Below are positions 1 through 8,183 of a DNA stretch of 41,568 nt, piece by piece; position 1 is the first letter of the stretch, and each line of letters starts with the position of its first letter. The stretch lies in the NCBI GenBank assembly GCA_945878825.1, contig CAMDWC010000002.1, positions 1-41,568 on the forward strand, written 5' to 3'. The DNA comes from Haliscomenobacter hydrossis DSM 1100 (lineage in GTDB: Bacteria > Bacteroidota > Bacteroidia > Chitinophagales > Saprospiraceae). The notes under the pieces were generated by a model that ran no database searches, was not told the DNA's origin, and saw only the letters and a list, made by a program, of their open reading frames with translations. The translations under genes and the position numbers were made by a program.

Positions 1-503
1 TATTCCTTTTGATAAAACTGGTAATCCTTAACCAAAGAAATTGCTTTTGAAAAATATGCTTCAGCGGAATTATATTCTGAATATTTTTGAAATAATAAGC
101 CTAAATTATTAATGGATTTTGATGTTTCTGGGTGGTTTTCACCAAAATAGAGAAATCTATCCTGATATGCCATTTTGTGATAAATTAAGGCTGAGTCAGG
201 TTGATTCATATCTTCAAAATAAAATCCCATTAGTGTGTTAGGTAAACCTATCAAAGTAGAATCAATATCTCGTGGTGGGGTAGGGAAAAATTTGGTAATT
301 ATCAACAAATAATAATAGGCTGAATCAAGCTGATTATTATCATAATATTTTTCAGCCAAATCCACATAACTTACATAATTTTCTGGAAATTCTTCTTTAT
401 TCAATAGCTTTTTTTTACAGCTGTAAGAAATGCATACTAAATTTAAAAGAAGGATTAGGCTTATCCAAAGATTTTTATCAAAATTAAGAAAACATCTATT
501 CAT
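1..503 (-). CDS. TPR-repeat lipoprotein, partial (C-terminus beyond left edge)
   Basis: This frame is open from an ATG at 503 to the window edge and is absent from the ORF track because it has no stop. About 167 residues are visible. The N-terminus is a hydrophobic stretch (LILLLNLVCISYSC) ending in a lipobox-like SYSC followed by KKK, so a lipoprotein is likely. Residues from about 40 onward are helical tetratricopeptide-type repeats. The phrase HPETSKSINNLGLLFQ matches the kinesin-light-chain-like TPR style, and it is followed by YNSAEAYFSKAISL. In Bacteroidota such proteins often continue into a CHAT (caspase-like) domain, but that part is outside the window, so it is only a guess. It is divergent from the sigma-factor gene and may share its control region. 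Confidence 0.8.
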   Translation of the reverse strand, partial: MNRCFLNFDKNLWISLILLLNLVCISYSCKKKLLNKEEFPENYVSYVDLAEKYYDNNQLDSAYYYLLIITKFFPTPPRDIDSTLIGLPNTLMGFYFEDMNQPDSALIYHKMAYQDRFLYFGENHPETSKSINNLGLLFQKYSEYNSAEAYFSKAISLVKDYQFYQKE

Positions 504-591
504 GTCAAGGAATTCAATCCTATAAATTTAAAAGGAATAACCATTTAAAAGTTAACATAAATGTATCAAAAAAAGATTAACAGAATTATTA

Positions 592-599
592 TATTTTTG
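592..599 (+). promoter_or_regulatory. Candidate -7 element of the sigma-factor operon
   Basis: TATTTTTG exactly matches the Bacteroidota -7 consensus TAnnTTTG and lies 44 bases before the sigma-factor ATG. No clear TTTG -33 element is seen at the expected distance, and in AT-rich DNA the motif can occur by chance. Confidence 0.4.
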
Positions 600-643
600 T
601 AATATAAAACGGAACATTATTTGGTCTTTAAAACATATTAACT

Positions 644-1240
644 ATGAATAGTAGTTTAGAAACAATGGATTTAGCTGCGGCAATTCGTTCTGGCGGTTTA
701 AAAAGAGAGCAAGCATTGTCAAGCCTGTATAATGTTACAGGATTGTTTTTTAAGATTAAGCAAATGGTTACTAATCATGGCGGTAATGAGGAAGATGCCA
801 GGGATGTGTTTCACGAAGGAATTATAACGATCGATCGAAAAATTCGACAAGATGAATATGAAGACCGTGGAACCATTGAAAGTTATCTTTTTGGTGTTTG
901 CCGATTCATTTGGTCAAACCAGCAAAGGAAAAATAAACGGGTGGAATTAAAGGAAGATTTTACCCCTTATGACCGATCTACCGGAGAAAACCCTTTAGAT
1001 ACCATGCTTGATAACGAAGGACAAAATATGGTTGCGACCTTATTCGGTCAGTTAGGCGAAAATTGCAGTAAAATATTATCCTTATGGAAATTATCCTACT
1101 CCATGAATGAAATAGCGGAGGAAATGGGACTTCCATCAGGCGATAATGCCAGAAAGCATAAATTTCGTTGTTATCAAAAATTACTTGGACTTATTGATAA
1201 TTCGCCGGAATTGGCAAACAACTTAAAAAATTTAGGATAA
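644..1240 (+). CDS. RNA polymerase sigma factor, ECF-like sigma-70 family
   Basis: A 198-residue protein with the two-domain layout of ECF sigma factors. Region 2 is at about residues 40-110: GNEEDARDVFHEGIITIDRK, then SYLFGVCRFIWSNQQRKNKR, which resembles the DNA-melting and -10 recognition helices. A region 4 helix-turn-helix is at about 135-190 (CSKILSLWKLSYSMNEIAEEMGL). It would direct RNA polymerase to a small set of promoters. It is the first gene of a same-strand run reaching to 14998, and its stop overlaps the next start (TAATG). That placement suggests it controls its own cassette and that the next gene modulates it. The regulon is inferred, not visible. Confidence 0.88.
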   Translation: MNSSLETMDLAAAIRSGGLKREQALSSLYNVTGLFFKIKQMVTNHGGNEEDARDVFHEGIITIDRKIRQDEYEDRGTIESYLFGVCRFIWSNQQRKNKRVELKEDFTPYDRSTGENPLDTMLDNEGQNMVATLFGQLGENCSKILSLWKLSYSMNEIAEEMGLPSGDNARKHKFRCYQKLLGLIDNSPELANNLKNLG

Positions 1241-2013
1241 TGAATACTTCTGAGTACACAGAAAAACTGATGGTATTGGCCAATAAAGAATTATTTGGCG
1301 ACGAAAAAATGCAATTTGAAAAGGAAATTCAAGAAAATCCAGCTTTAACGGAGGAATTTAATAAACATCTCCTTGCTCAAGATCTTTTGGAGGCTTTTAT
1401 TTCGCAGGATTTGAAAAAGAAATTAAGCGTTTTTCCATTGCCTCAAGAAAAACCTGAATCTTCCAGCGCATTTATTAGGAAATTAAATCCTTCCAGGTAC
1501 AAATTGGCTATTGCCGCTTCCGTTTCTTTAATTTTAGGGGTATCTACCTTTTTATTTATAGGAAATGAATTTTCATATCAGCATCTGGCCGATAATTATG
1601 TTCTGCAAATGCAGGAAGTTCGTGGAACGAATATGGAAGCTAATGATATTATAAAGAAAGCTTCTTCCTATATCTCAAATAACAAAAGTGAAATGGCCAT
1701 TACATTATTAACCTCTATTACACCAGACGATGATCGTTTTTTTCTAGGGCAACTTTTACTTGGAAATACATATTACCATACGGGTAAATTTTCAGCTGCT
1801 TCCTATGCGTTTATTCAAAGTTCAAAGTCAGCAGACGATGAGGTTAAATACCAAGGACAATATGGTTTCTTGTTATGTGAATTAAAGTTGAAATCTTGGT
1901 CGGAAGAAAACCAACGTTTGTTACTGGAACTATCTGAAAATGAACATTTTATAAACAAAAATGAAGCTGCAGATCTTTTACAAAAATTAAAGATTGCAAA
2001 ATATTTTAATTAA
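1240..2013 (+). CDS. Single-pass membrane protein, putative anti-sigma factor with TPR-like C-terminus
   Basis: 257 residues. The charged N-terminal cytoplasmic part (about 1-85) resembles Bacteroidota anti-sigma-like proteins (EYTEKLMVLANKELFGDEKMQFEKEI). One membrane segment follows at about 89-108 (LAIAASVSLILGVSTFLFIG). The outer part contains helical TPR-like repeats (FFLGQLLLGNTYYHTGKFSAASYAFIQSS). No HxxxCxxC zinc anti-sigma motif is present. The start overlaps the sigma-factor stop by one base, the usual sigma/anti-sigma coupling. By position and topology it probably holds or senses for the sigma factor, and the TPR part could bind a periplasmic partner. The role is inferred from context. 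Confidence 0.7.
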   Translation: MNTSEYTEKLMVLANKELFGDEKMQFEKEIQENPALTEEFNKHLLAQDLLEAFISQDLKKKLSVFPLPQEKPESSSAFIRKLNPSRYKLAIAASVSLILGVSTFLFIGNEFSYQHLADNYVLQMQEVRGTNMEANDIIKKASSYISNNKSEMAITLLTSITPDDDRFFLGQLLLGNTYYHTGKFSAASYAFIQSSKSADDEVKYQGQYGFLLCELKLKSWSEENQRLLLELSENEHFINKNEAADLLQKLKIAKYFN

Positions 2014-2031
2014 TTTTTAAACGCAACCATT

Positions 2032-2634
2032 ATGAAAAAGGTAATATCCTACACCATACCCATTTTTATTTTTTTATTGACGTATCCATTTGTTGGATTT
2101 ACTCAGAAAAAGGAAAAAATGGACGGAGCTTTAAGGGCATTTATTGAAACTCCTTTTATGCAAAAATTTAAAGAATTACGATTAGAATCTGAAAATTTGG
2201 TGCTTACTTTCAAGGAGAACAAGCAAAATTATTCTGCTGCAGATATTAATAGGGTTAAAACAGCCTATCAAAAAACAGTAGATAAATTCAACACCCAACT
2301 ACTTGATATTAAAGCTGATTTCATGAATGAAAGAAAGCTTCAATATATACAGGATTTTCCAGAGGATTATACTAGTGGATTAACTTCAGATATCAATGAT
2401 TTGACCTCATTCTATCAAAGTAACCTTCAATTGACCATTCAGGATGTGACGGATGCCACTGTTGATGGAAATTCTTTACTTTCTCTTGTTGCAGAACTTG
2501 CCAAATTAGTTCCTGGTATGGTAACGAGTATCTCGGAATTAAGATCATCGGTCAAAAAATTTGGAGATACTTATTTGGAGGAAAAGTTAATTGTACCCTA
2601 CAAGTTTAAAACCTGGGAAGACATCAATTATTAA
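2032..2634 (+). CDS. Secreted helical protein of unknown family, paralogue A
   Basis: 200 residues with a signal peptide at about 1-25 (ends VGFTQ). The mature part looks mainly alpha-helical and charged, with no known catalytic motif. It is clearly paralogous to the next gene: shared blocks include GALRAF/PALRKF, RVKTAYQKT/KVKTGYEKT, LQYIQDFPEDY/LKYILEFPKDY, ELAKLVP/ELFKLVP and TYLEEKLIVPYKFKTW/AYLEKWLVTPFKFLTW. This looks like an old tandem duplication. I do not recognise the family. It sits between the anti-sigma-like gene and two secreted peptidases, so it could be a periplasmic partner or substrate of them, but nothing in the sequence shows this. Confidence 0.75.
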   Translation: MKKVISYTIPIFIFLLTYPFVGFTQKKEKMDGALRAFIETPFMQKFKELRLESENLVLTFKENKQNYSAADINRVKTAYQKTVDKFNTQLLDIKADFMNERKLQYIQDFPEDYTSGLTSDINDLTSFYQSNLQLTIQDVTDATVDGNSLLSLVAELAKLVPGMVTSISELRSSVKKFGDTYLEEKLIVPYKFKTWEDINY

Positions 2635-2655
2635 TCAATTTAATTTTCAAGCACT

Positions 2656-3609
2656 ATGAAAATGTTTATTTTTAGTCTCTTTGTTTTATTGAGCATCATA
2701 AATCATTCTAATGTAATAGCACAAGGAACCGCTGCTTCCAATAAGCAACTGGATCCCGCTCTGAGAAAATTTGTTCAATCTGAAATTATGATAAAATTTA
2801 AAGATTTGAAAAGAGAGGCAGAAAATAGTGTTTCTACCTTTAAATCGGAATTGAATAATTATAAGCCTGATCAAATTCAAAAAGTCAAAACTGGCTACGA
2901 AAAAACGGCCGATAGATTTAATCAGGAGCTAGAAAACATGAAGTTGGATTTTGTAAATAAGAAAAAACTTAAATATATTCTAGAATTTCCAAAAGATTAT
3001 GCTCGTTCTCTTGAATTGAATTTTAGAGAATTAGCTCAATATTATGCGGAAAACTTTCAACAACCTTTGCAGGATGTAAGACAATCCAAAGAAGACGGCG
3101 GTATTGTAATTGCTCTTTTCATGGAATTATTCAAATTAGTTCCAGAAGTTATCAACCATTTTAATGAAATGAAAGAAATGGCAGCCAAATATGATGATGC
3201 TTATCTTGAAAAATGGTTGGTTACCCCTTTTAAGTTTTTAACCTGGACAGAAATTCAGGCTGAATCTGGGTATATAAACATGAACAATAATAATAATAAT
3301 TTGTATAATAATGGGTTAAATACAAATCCATATCCTTATCCTGCTGCACAAGATCAGAATGCCACATTTCCTCCTGTTGCCAATCAGCCTGCAACCTCTG
3401 GTGCTGATACTGTCAAAACGAATGCACAAAATTGGTGGGAAACAAATAACACTTTGACTGTACCTACCAATGTAGATGGCTCTGGTTCCGTAAAAAATAA
3501 TAATGTAAAATCTGAGCCTGTTAAAACCAAAGCGCCCGATCCTTTTGCACCTGCTCCTGTTCAAAAAGATACCACAAAGATAAAATCATCCTCAGTCAAG
3601 GTAAATTAA
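2656..3609 (+). CDS. Secreted helical protein of unknown family, paralogue B with Asn/Pro/Thr-rich tail
   Basis: 317 residues with a signal peptide at about 1-23 (ends NVIAQ). Residues of about 30-200 are homologous to the preceding gene. The extra C-terminal 110 residues are low complexity: a polyasparagine run (MNNNNNNLYNNG) encoded by an AAT/AAC triplet repeat, then Pro/Thr/Lys-rich sequence (SEPVKTKAPDPFAPAPVQKD). Such tails usually act as flexible linkers or wall-spanning spacers. No catalytic motif is visible and the family is not recognised. The gene lies 21 bp after paralogue A and 7 bp before the papain-like peptidase, consistent with one transcript. Confidence 0.75.
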   Translation: MKMFIFSLFVLLSIINHSNVIAQGTAASNKQLDPALRKFVQSEIMIKFKDLKREAENSVSTFKSELNNYKPDQIQKVKTGYEKTADRFNQELENMKLDFVNKKKLKYILEFPKDYARSLELNFRELAQYYAENFQQPLQDVRQSKEDGGIVIALFMELFKLVPEVINHFNEMKEMAAKYDDAYLEKWLVTPFKFLTWTEIQAESGYINMNNNNNNLYNNGLNTNPYPYPAAQDQNATFPPVANQPATSGADTVKTNAQNWWETNNTLTVPTNVDGSGSVKNNNVKSEPVKTKAPDPFAPAPVQKDTTKIKSSSVKVN

Positions 3610-3616
3610 TGGGATT

Positions 3617-5149
3617 ATGTTAAGGTCTATTATTTTCATTATATTTATTTTATCCTTTAATGCATTCCTAAAAGCTCAGGATTATCCTACAGGACTTGAA
3701 TTTGAAGATGATCGCTATCAAAAGCAACCTTTGGTTTCTATGCAAAATGGTGGAAAATCAATTCCATCTTCTATAGATTTGTCAGTTTATGCTCCTTTTC
3801 CCAGACATCAGGGAAGTATTTTTAGTTGTGTCGGTTGGTCAGTGGGATACGGTGCATTAACTATAGAAAGAGCCATTCAAAATGGATGGACAGATCGCAT
3901 TAAAATTACAAATGAATCCTCTTCAGCGCTATTTCTTTACAACCAAATTAAAATTGGAAATTGTACCAGAGGTGCCAGAATATCCGATGCATTGAATTTT
4001 TTACAAGAAAAAGGAGATTGTTTGGCAAAATATTATGATAAAAATCTGGATGATTGTGAACAACCAACCACACCAGAATTGTTGAAAAATGCAAGTAATT
4101 TTAAAATTACAGATTATGCTGCGCTTTTCGATGGTGAACTTGATCAAAATGAAAAAATAAGTAGAATTAAAAGAGTACTCGCTCAAAATAAACCTGTCGT
4201 AATCGGTCTTCGAATTAAAAATAATTTTTACAAATTAGAGGATGCTGCTTTCTGGCATCCTGATTTGGGTGATACGACTTATGCTGGAGGACATGCGTTG
4301 GTCGTTGTGGGTTATGATGATAATTTAGCATCATTCCGGATTTTTAACAGCTGGGGTCCGAAATGGGGTAAAAATGGTATGATTTGGGTTAAATATAATG
4401 AATTTGCAAAGTATTGTAAATACGCTTATATCATTTATGTAGGACAAAATAAACCGATTCAAAATTTTGCTAATCTGTCTATCAAATCTTCGCCCGTAGT
4501 TGCTTCATCCAATGAAACATTTCCTGAGAGTAATTTGAAGGAGATACCCCTTAGAGAAATATCTGGAAAATTTAATTTCTTACGATTTACAGGACAATTT
4601 AATGGCTATAGTGAACCTGTTTTTGAAGAGGCAAAGGTCTTGGGTGAAAAGAATATTTATACCTTGTCCAATAGATTATGGAAAGTTGGAGACAAATTTC
4701 AATTACAGATAGTACCGACCTTTTCAAATGGTTATATCTATGTGTTAAGTGTTGATCCAACCAATAAAAAGGAAGTTCACTGGCCCAAAAATGAAATGTT
4801 TAATGAAAAATTTAGGGGTGATTATCAAACAGGGCTTTCTCCTTTTTCAGAAGGCGTAATATACATTCCAGATGCCCAAAGTGTATTAAAATTGGCATAT
4901 CCTGGCTCAGAACATTTGATTATTTTATTTTCAGAAAAGAAAATAAATCCTCCCTTTATGGAATATTTGTTAAAAAATCTTAATTTCAAGGAATCAGAAA
5001 ATGTATACCAATCCTTAACAGAAATATTGGGAGAACATCAAATTCCAAGATCCGATGTGCATTTTGATAAAGAATTGATGCAATTTAAGGCTATTACGAG
5101 AAATCCTGGAGCAATAATTCCTGTTGTATTAAAAATTTCAGTAAATTAG
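3617..5149 (+). CDS. Secreted papain-like (C1 family) cysteine peptidase with DUF4384-like C-terminal domain
   Basis: 510 residues with a signal peptide at about 1-20 (ends FLKAQ). The peptidase domain spans about 50-275. The papain landmarks are all present: oxyanion Gln65 and nucleophile Cys71 in RHQGSIFSCVGWS with the canonical six-residue spacing, His226 in GGHALVVVGYDD, and Asn244 in IFNSWGPKWGKNG. Residue 72 is Val where papains usually have Trp. There is no obvious inhibitory propeptide between signal and catalytic domain. The C-terminal 200 residues contain a beta-rich segment (GDKFQLQIVPTFSNGYIYVLSVDP) like DUF4384, which often accompanies Bacteroidota peptidases. No T9SS sorting tail is seen, so the periplasm is the likeliest location. 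It ends one base before the caspase-like gene. Confidence 0.85.
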   Translation: MLRSIIFIIFILSFNAFLKAQDYPTGLEFEDDRYQKQPLVSMQNGGKSIPSSIDLSVYAPFPRHQGSIFSCVGWSVGYGALTIERAIQNGWTDRIKITNESSSALFLYNQIKIGNCTRGARISDALNFLQEKGDCLAKYYDKNLDDCEQPTTPELLKNASNFKITDYAALFDGELDQNEKISRIKRVLAQNKPVVIGLRIKNNFYKLEDAAFWHPDLGDTTYAGGHALVVVGYDDNLASFRIFNSWGPKWGKNGMIWVKYNEFAKYCKYAYIIYVGQNKPIQNFANLSIKSSPVVASSNETFPESNLKEIPLREISGKFNFLRFTGQFNGYSEPVFEEAKVLGEKNIYTLSNRLWKVGDKFQLQIVPTFSNGYIYVLSVDPTNKKEVHWPKNEMFNEKFRGDYQTGLSPFSEGVIYIPDAQSVLKLAYPGSEHLIILFSEKKINPPFMEYLLKNLNFKESENVYQSLTEILGEHQIPRSDVHFDKELMQFKAITRNPGAIIPVVLKISVN

Positions 5150-5150
5150 A

Positions 5151-8100
5151 ATGCTCTTTCGCAAAATTATACTTGTTATGAAAAATTATTTTCTTTTTAC
5201 CTTCTTACTTTTTTTAAATACTTTATATGCACAACCAGCCCTTATAAGCTGGGAAGTAAAAGAAGGAAATAAAGGAGAGGATATTTTTACCAAATCCATT
5301 CAACTTTCGAATGGTAACCTTGCAGTCATTGGAAATCTTACCTCTCCTGATGGACTAAAAAGTTATGGCATCTTATCTCTCATTGATTTCAGTACGGGTA
5401 AAATTATTAAAAAAGCTACTTTCGGAAATCAAAATGATATTCACATTCATGATCTTTTAGAATTACCTGATGGAAATATTTTTGTGGTGGGTTATTCCAA
5501 TTTTAATAAAACTAATTATCCATGGCTAATAAAGTTAGATGCGTCAGGTAATAAAATACTGGAGAAAGTATTACCCCTGCCAGAGGGCTCTATTTTAACA
5601 TCCATACATTCAGATGTTGAAGCTGGATTTTATTTGACTGCAAAAATTACTAATGATGAAATTTTGCTGATTCATCTTAATAAAGATGTTGAGATTAATT
5701 GGAAAAAAGTAATTTCTTCAGGAACTTATGGTGATTTAAAGAAAGTATCTATTGGCCTGAATGGTTACATTTATCTTGGGGGTAATTCAATAAAAGGGGA
5801 TGGACAAAATGTAGGAGATGTTTGGATCACCTCTCTTGATAAAAATGGAAATGAATTATGGCATAAATTTTTTGGAGGCAAATTATGGGAAGAATTAAAT
5901 GATCTTATATTTCTACAAGATGGGTCTATTCTTTTTTGTGGTGAAACCAATTCCTTAGGAAATGGAAAACAAGATTTTTGGCTTGTAAAGTTAAGTCATA
6001 CTGGTTTTTTACAATGGGAAAGAACCTATGGTGGCAGAGAAGCTGATGTTGCCAAAACTATTTTACCTCTTTTTAATGGCAATATTTGGTTGGCGGGGTC
6101 AAGCTTGTCTTTATTAAATAAAAAAGGGGCTACAAAATTTGCAGCAAGAATTATTGAAATTGATGGCAGTGGAAACTTACAATGGGAAGCAGATTATGGA
6201 GGTGATAACAATGAGGATATTAATCATTTATTTCAAATTCATGATGGAAGTGTATTATTTTCAGGATGGACTGAATCAAATGTCCAAAGTCAAAAAGATG
6301 CCTGGATGGTTCGTTTTCCTGCTCCGGAAATGAACAGATTATTGGCAAAAGGTAATTTAAGGATAAATGAATCCAAAATATGGTTAAATACGCCCGACGG
6401 ACTTTTAAAGCCTAATAATCAATCGTATATTTCTTTTCAACTCAATAATCAGGAGGCTAATCAAGTGGAAAATATACGTGTTGATATCAAAATGATAGAT
6501 GGGCAAAAAGGTATTAATATTAATCAATCTGTATTTGTTCAACCGCTACAACCAAATATCAATAAGCAAATTAACATCCCAATTATGTCAGATGTTAATA
6601 TTGAATCAAAAGATAATTTACTCGAAATTAAGGTTTATTCTGGTTCAGACCTAATAAAGACGGTCACTGGGGCAGTGAAATCTTTGAATCCAAAGGCTGC
6701 AACGCTCCGATTTGTTAATACGAATACGGAAAAAGAGGGAGTGGATGAATTTAGCCCTCAAACGCTCTTCGTTGACATTCAAAATGATGGGGACATGATA
6801 GCTGCTGAGGTTCAAATTAATTTTATGCTACCAAAAGGAATCTTAGCTTTAACTTCTACTGAAGTCAAACTGGGTACAATCAATTCAAAGTCTCTTAAGA
6901 AAGCATCCTTTAGATTTCAAAAAACAGTTCAATTTGAAGGAAATGAAGTAGCCATTCAAATGAATGCAGTTGATAATCAATTTACCAGAATTTCTAAAAC
7001 GGTTACTTCCCGGTTTGATGTCATTACGGCTAGTCAATCCTCAAATATTATTGTTTTTAATAATCCCAAAGCTTCTCAGAAAAGGACAGATTGGAGTAAT
7101 CCAACCTTTAAACTTGAAGCTATGTTTGGAACCAGCAGTAATAATCTTAAACTTGGTGATGCCGTAGTTAAAATTAATGGAGTCATTCCTGAACGTTCTA
7201 AAATGGATGAGGAAAAACTAACTCCTCCAGCTTCAAACACTCAAGGAAATGCTATGAATTTTTATGATTATGAAAATGTAATCTCTCTGATTGAAGGAGA
7301 AAATAGGGTGTTGATTGAATTAGTTACACCTAATGGCGTCATTCAATCAAATGAAATGATTATCAACTATAAACCTAAACAACCTAATCTACATGTCTTA
7401 AGTATTGGTATTCCTCACAGAGATTTAAAATTTACTACCGTAGATGCTGAAAATTTTGCTAACGCCTTTCAAAATCAAACGGGTATGGATAAGGTATTTA
7501 ATAAGATTTATGTTGAAAAAAAGAATTCCAGGGAAAATACAAGGAACCTTGATATTCGTGCTGCCATGGAAGATCTTAAAAGAAGGTATAATACAGATTT
7601 GATTGGTGGAAAAATTAATAGGGAGGATGTTTTGATTCTTTTTATTTCGTCACATGGTAAGACAGATGATAATAACGACTTCAAAATATTAGCATCAGAT
7701 TACGATACTTATGGAGATGTTTCAAATATTGATTATAAAAGGGATATACTGGATATTTTAAATCAAATTGATTGTAAAAAATTTGTCTTTATTGACGCTT
7801 GTCATAGTGGTTCCGCTCAAGGAGCAAGATTAATTAACCAGGCCAGATTTGCACTTGAAGAAATTAATTCCTCATATACTGGCCTTAATGTGTTGACCAG
7901 TAGTCAGGTGGACGAATTGTCTTACGAGGACGATTCCTGGGGAAATGGCGCTTTTACAAAAGCTATTCTGGAAGCGTTTTCCGGAAAAACTTTAGCAAAC
8001 GGACTAAATCCTGATCCAGATGGGGATAAAATTATTCGTTTTGGAGAGTTATATGATTTTCTTCAAAAACGGGTTCCTGCCATGGTTATGGAAAAAAAGA

Positions 8101-8171
8101 AAAGTAAGCAAATGCCTGCAAAAATGTCTAAAGGATTGGGTGATAATATCCCGTTATTTATCCTTTATTAA
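5151..8171 (+). CDS. Secreted caspase-like (C14/metacaspase type) peptidase with beta-propeller-like N-terminus
   Basis: 1006 residues from the first ATG. A start at 5178 gives a cleaner signal peptide (MKNYFLFTFLLFLNTLYAQ) and may be the true one. Residues of about 30-395 contain about seven propeller-like repeats (LDKNGNELWHKFFGGKLWEELND, then QDGSILFCGETNSLGNG). About 400-740 is beta-rich with CARDB/Ig-like stretches (FVDIQNDGDMIAAEVQINF). The caspase-fold domain occupies about 745-1006, with the catalytic dyad His835 (LILFISSHGKTDD) and Cys884 (FVFIDACHSGSAQG). Both dyad residues are intact, so it should be active, with metacaspase-like basic or unknown specificity. It is coupled to the papain-like gene (1 bp gap) and to the adhesin (12 bp gap). 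A signal peptide on a caspase homologue points to extracytoplasmic action rather than intracellular death signalling. Confidence 0.88.
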   Translation: MLFRKIILVMKNYFLFTFLLFLNTLYAQPALISWEVKEGNKGEDIFTKSIQLSNGNLAVIGNLTSPDGLKSYGILSLIDFSTGKIIKKATFGNQNDIHIHDLLELPDGNIFVVGYSNFNKTNYPWLIKLDASGNKILEKVLPLPEGSILTSIHSDVEAGFYLTAKITNDEILLIHLNKDVEINWKKVISSGTYGDLKKVSIGLNGYIYLGGNSIKGDGQNVGDVWITSLDKNGNELWHKFFGGKLWEELNDLIFLQDGSILFCGETNSLGNGKQDFWLVKLSHTGFLQWERTYGGREADVAKTILPLFNGNIWLAGSSLSLLNKKGATKFAARIIEIDGSGNLQWEADYGGDNNEDINHLFQIHDGSVLFSGWTESNVQSQKDAWMVRFPAPEMNRLLAKGNLRINESKIWLNTPDGLLKPNNQSYISFQLNNQEANQVENIRVDIKMIDGQKGININQSVFVQPLQPNINKQINIPIMSDVNIESKDNLLEIKVYSGSDLIKTVTGAVKSLNPKAATLRFVNTNTEKEGVDEFSPQTLFVDIQNDGDMIAAEVQINFMLPKGILALTSTEVKLGTINSKSLKKASFRFQKTVQFEGNEVAIQMNAVDNQFTRISKTVTSRFDVITASQSSNIIVFNNPKASQKRTDWSNPTFKLEAMFGTSSNNLKLGDAVVKINGVIPERSKMDEEKLTPPASNTQGNAMNFYDYENVISLIEGENRVLIELVTPNGVIQSNEMIINYKPKQPNLHVLSIGIPHRDLKFTTVDAENFANAFQNQTGMDKVFNKIYVEKKNSRENTRNLDIRAAMEDLKRRYNTDLIGGKINREDVLILFISSHGKTDDNNDFKILASDYDTYGDVSNIDYKRDILDILNQIDCKKFVFIDACHSGSAQGARLINQARFALEEINSSYTGLNVLTSSQVDELSYEDDSWGNGAFTKAILEAFSGKTLANGLNPDPDGDKIIRFGELYDFLQKRVPAMVMEKKKSKQMPAKMSKGLGDNIPLFILY

Positions 8172-8183
8172 AATTATAGGAAG

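Noticed and set aside
3316-3564. 82-residue minus-strand ORF
   Set aside because: It is antisense to the low-complexity tail of paralogue B; open only because of biased composition.
644-8171. Anti-phage abortive-infection system built on caspase and TPR proteins
   Set aside because: Both peptidases carry signal peptides, no gasdermin, nuclease or nucleotide-sensing protein is present, and T9SS surface genes share the operon; an envelope role fits better.
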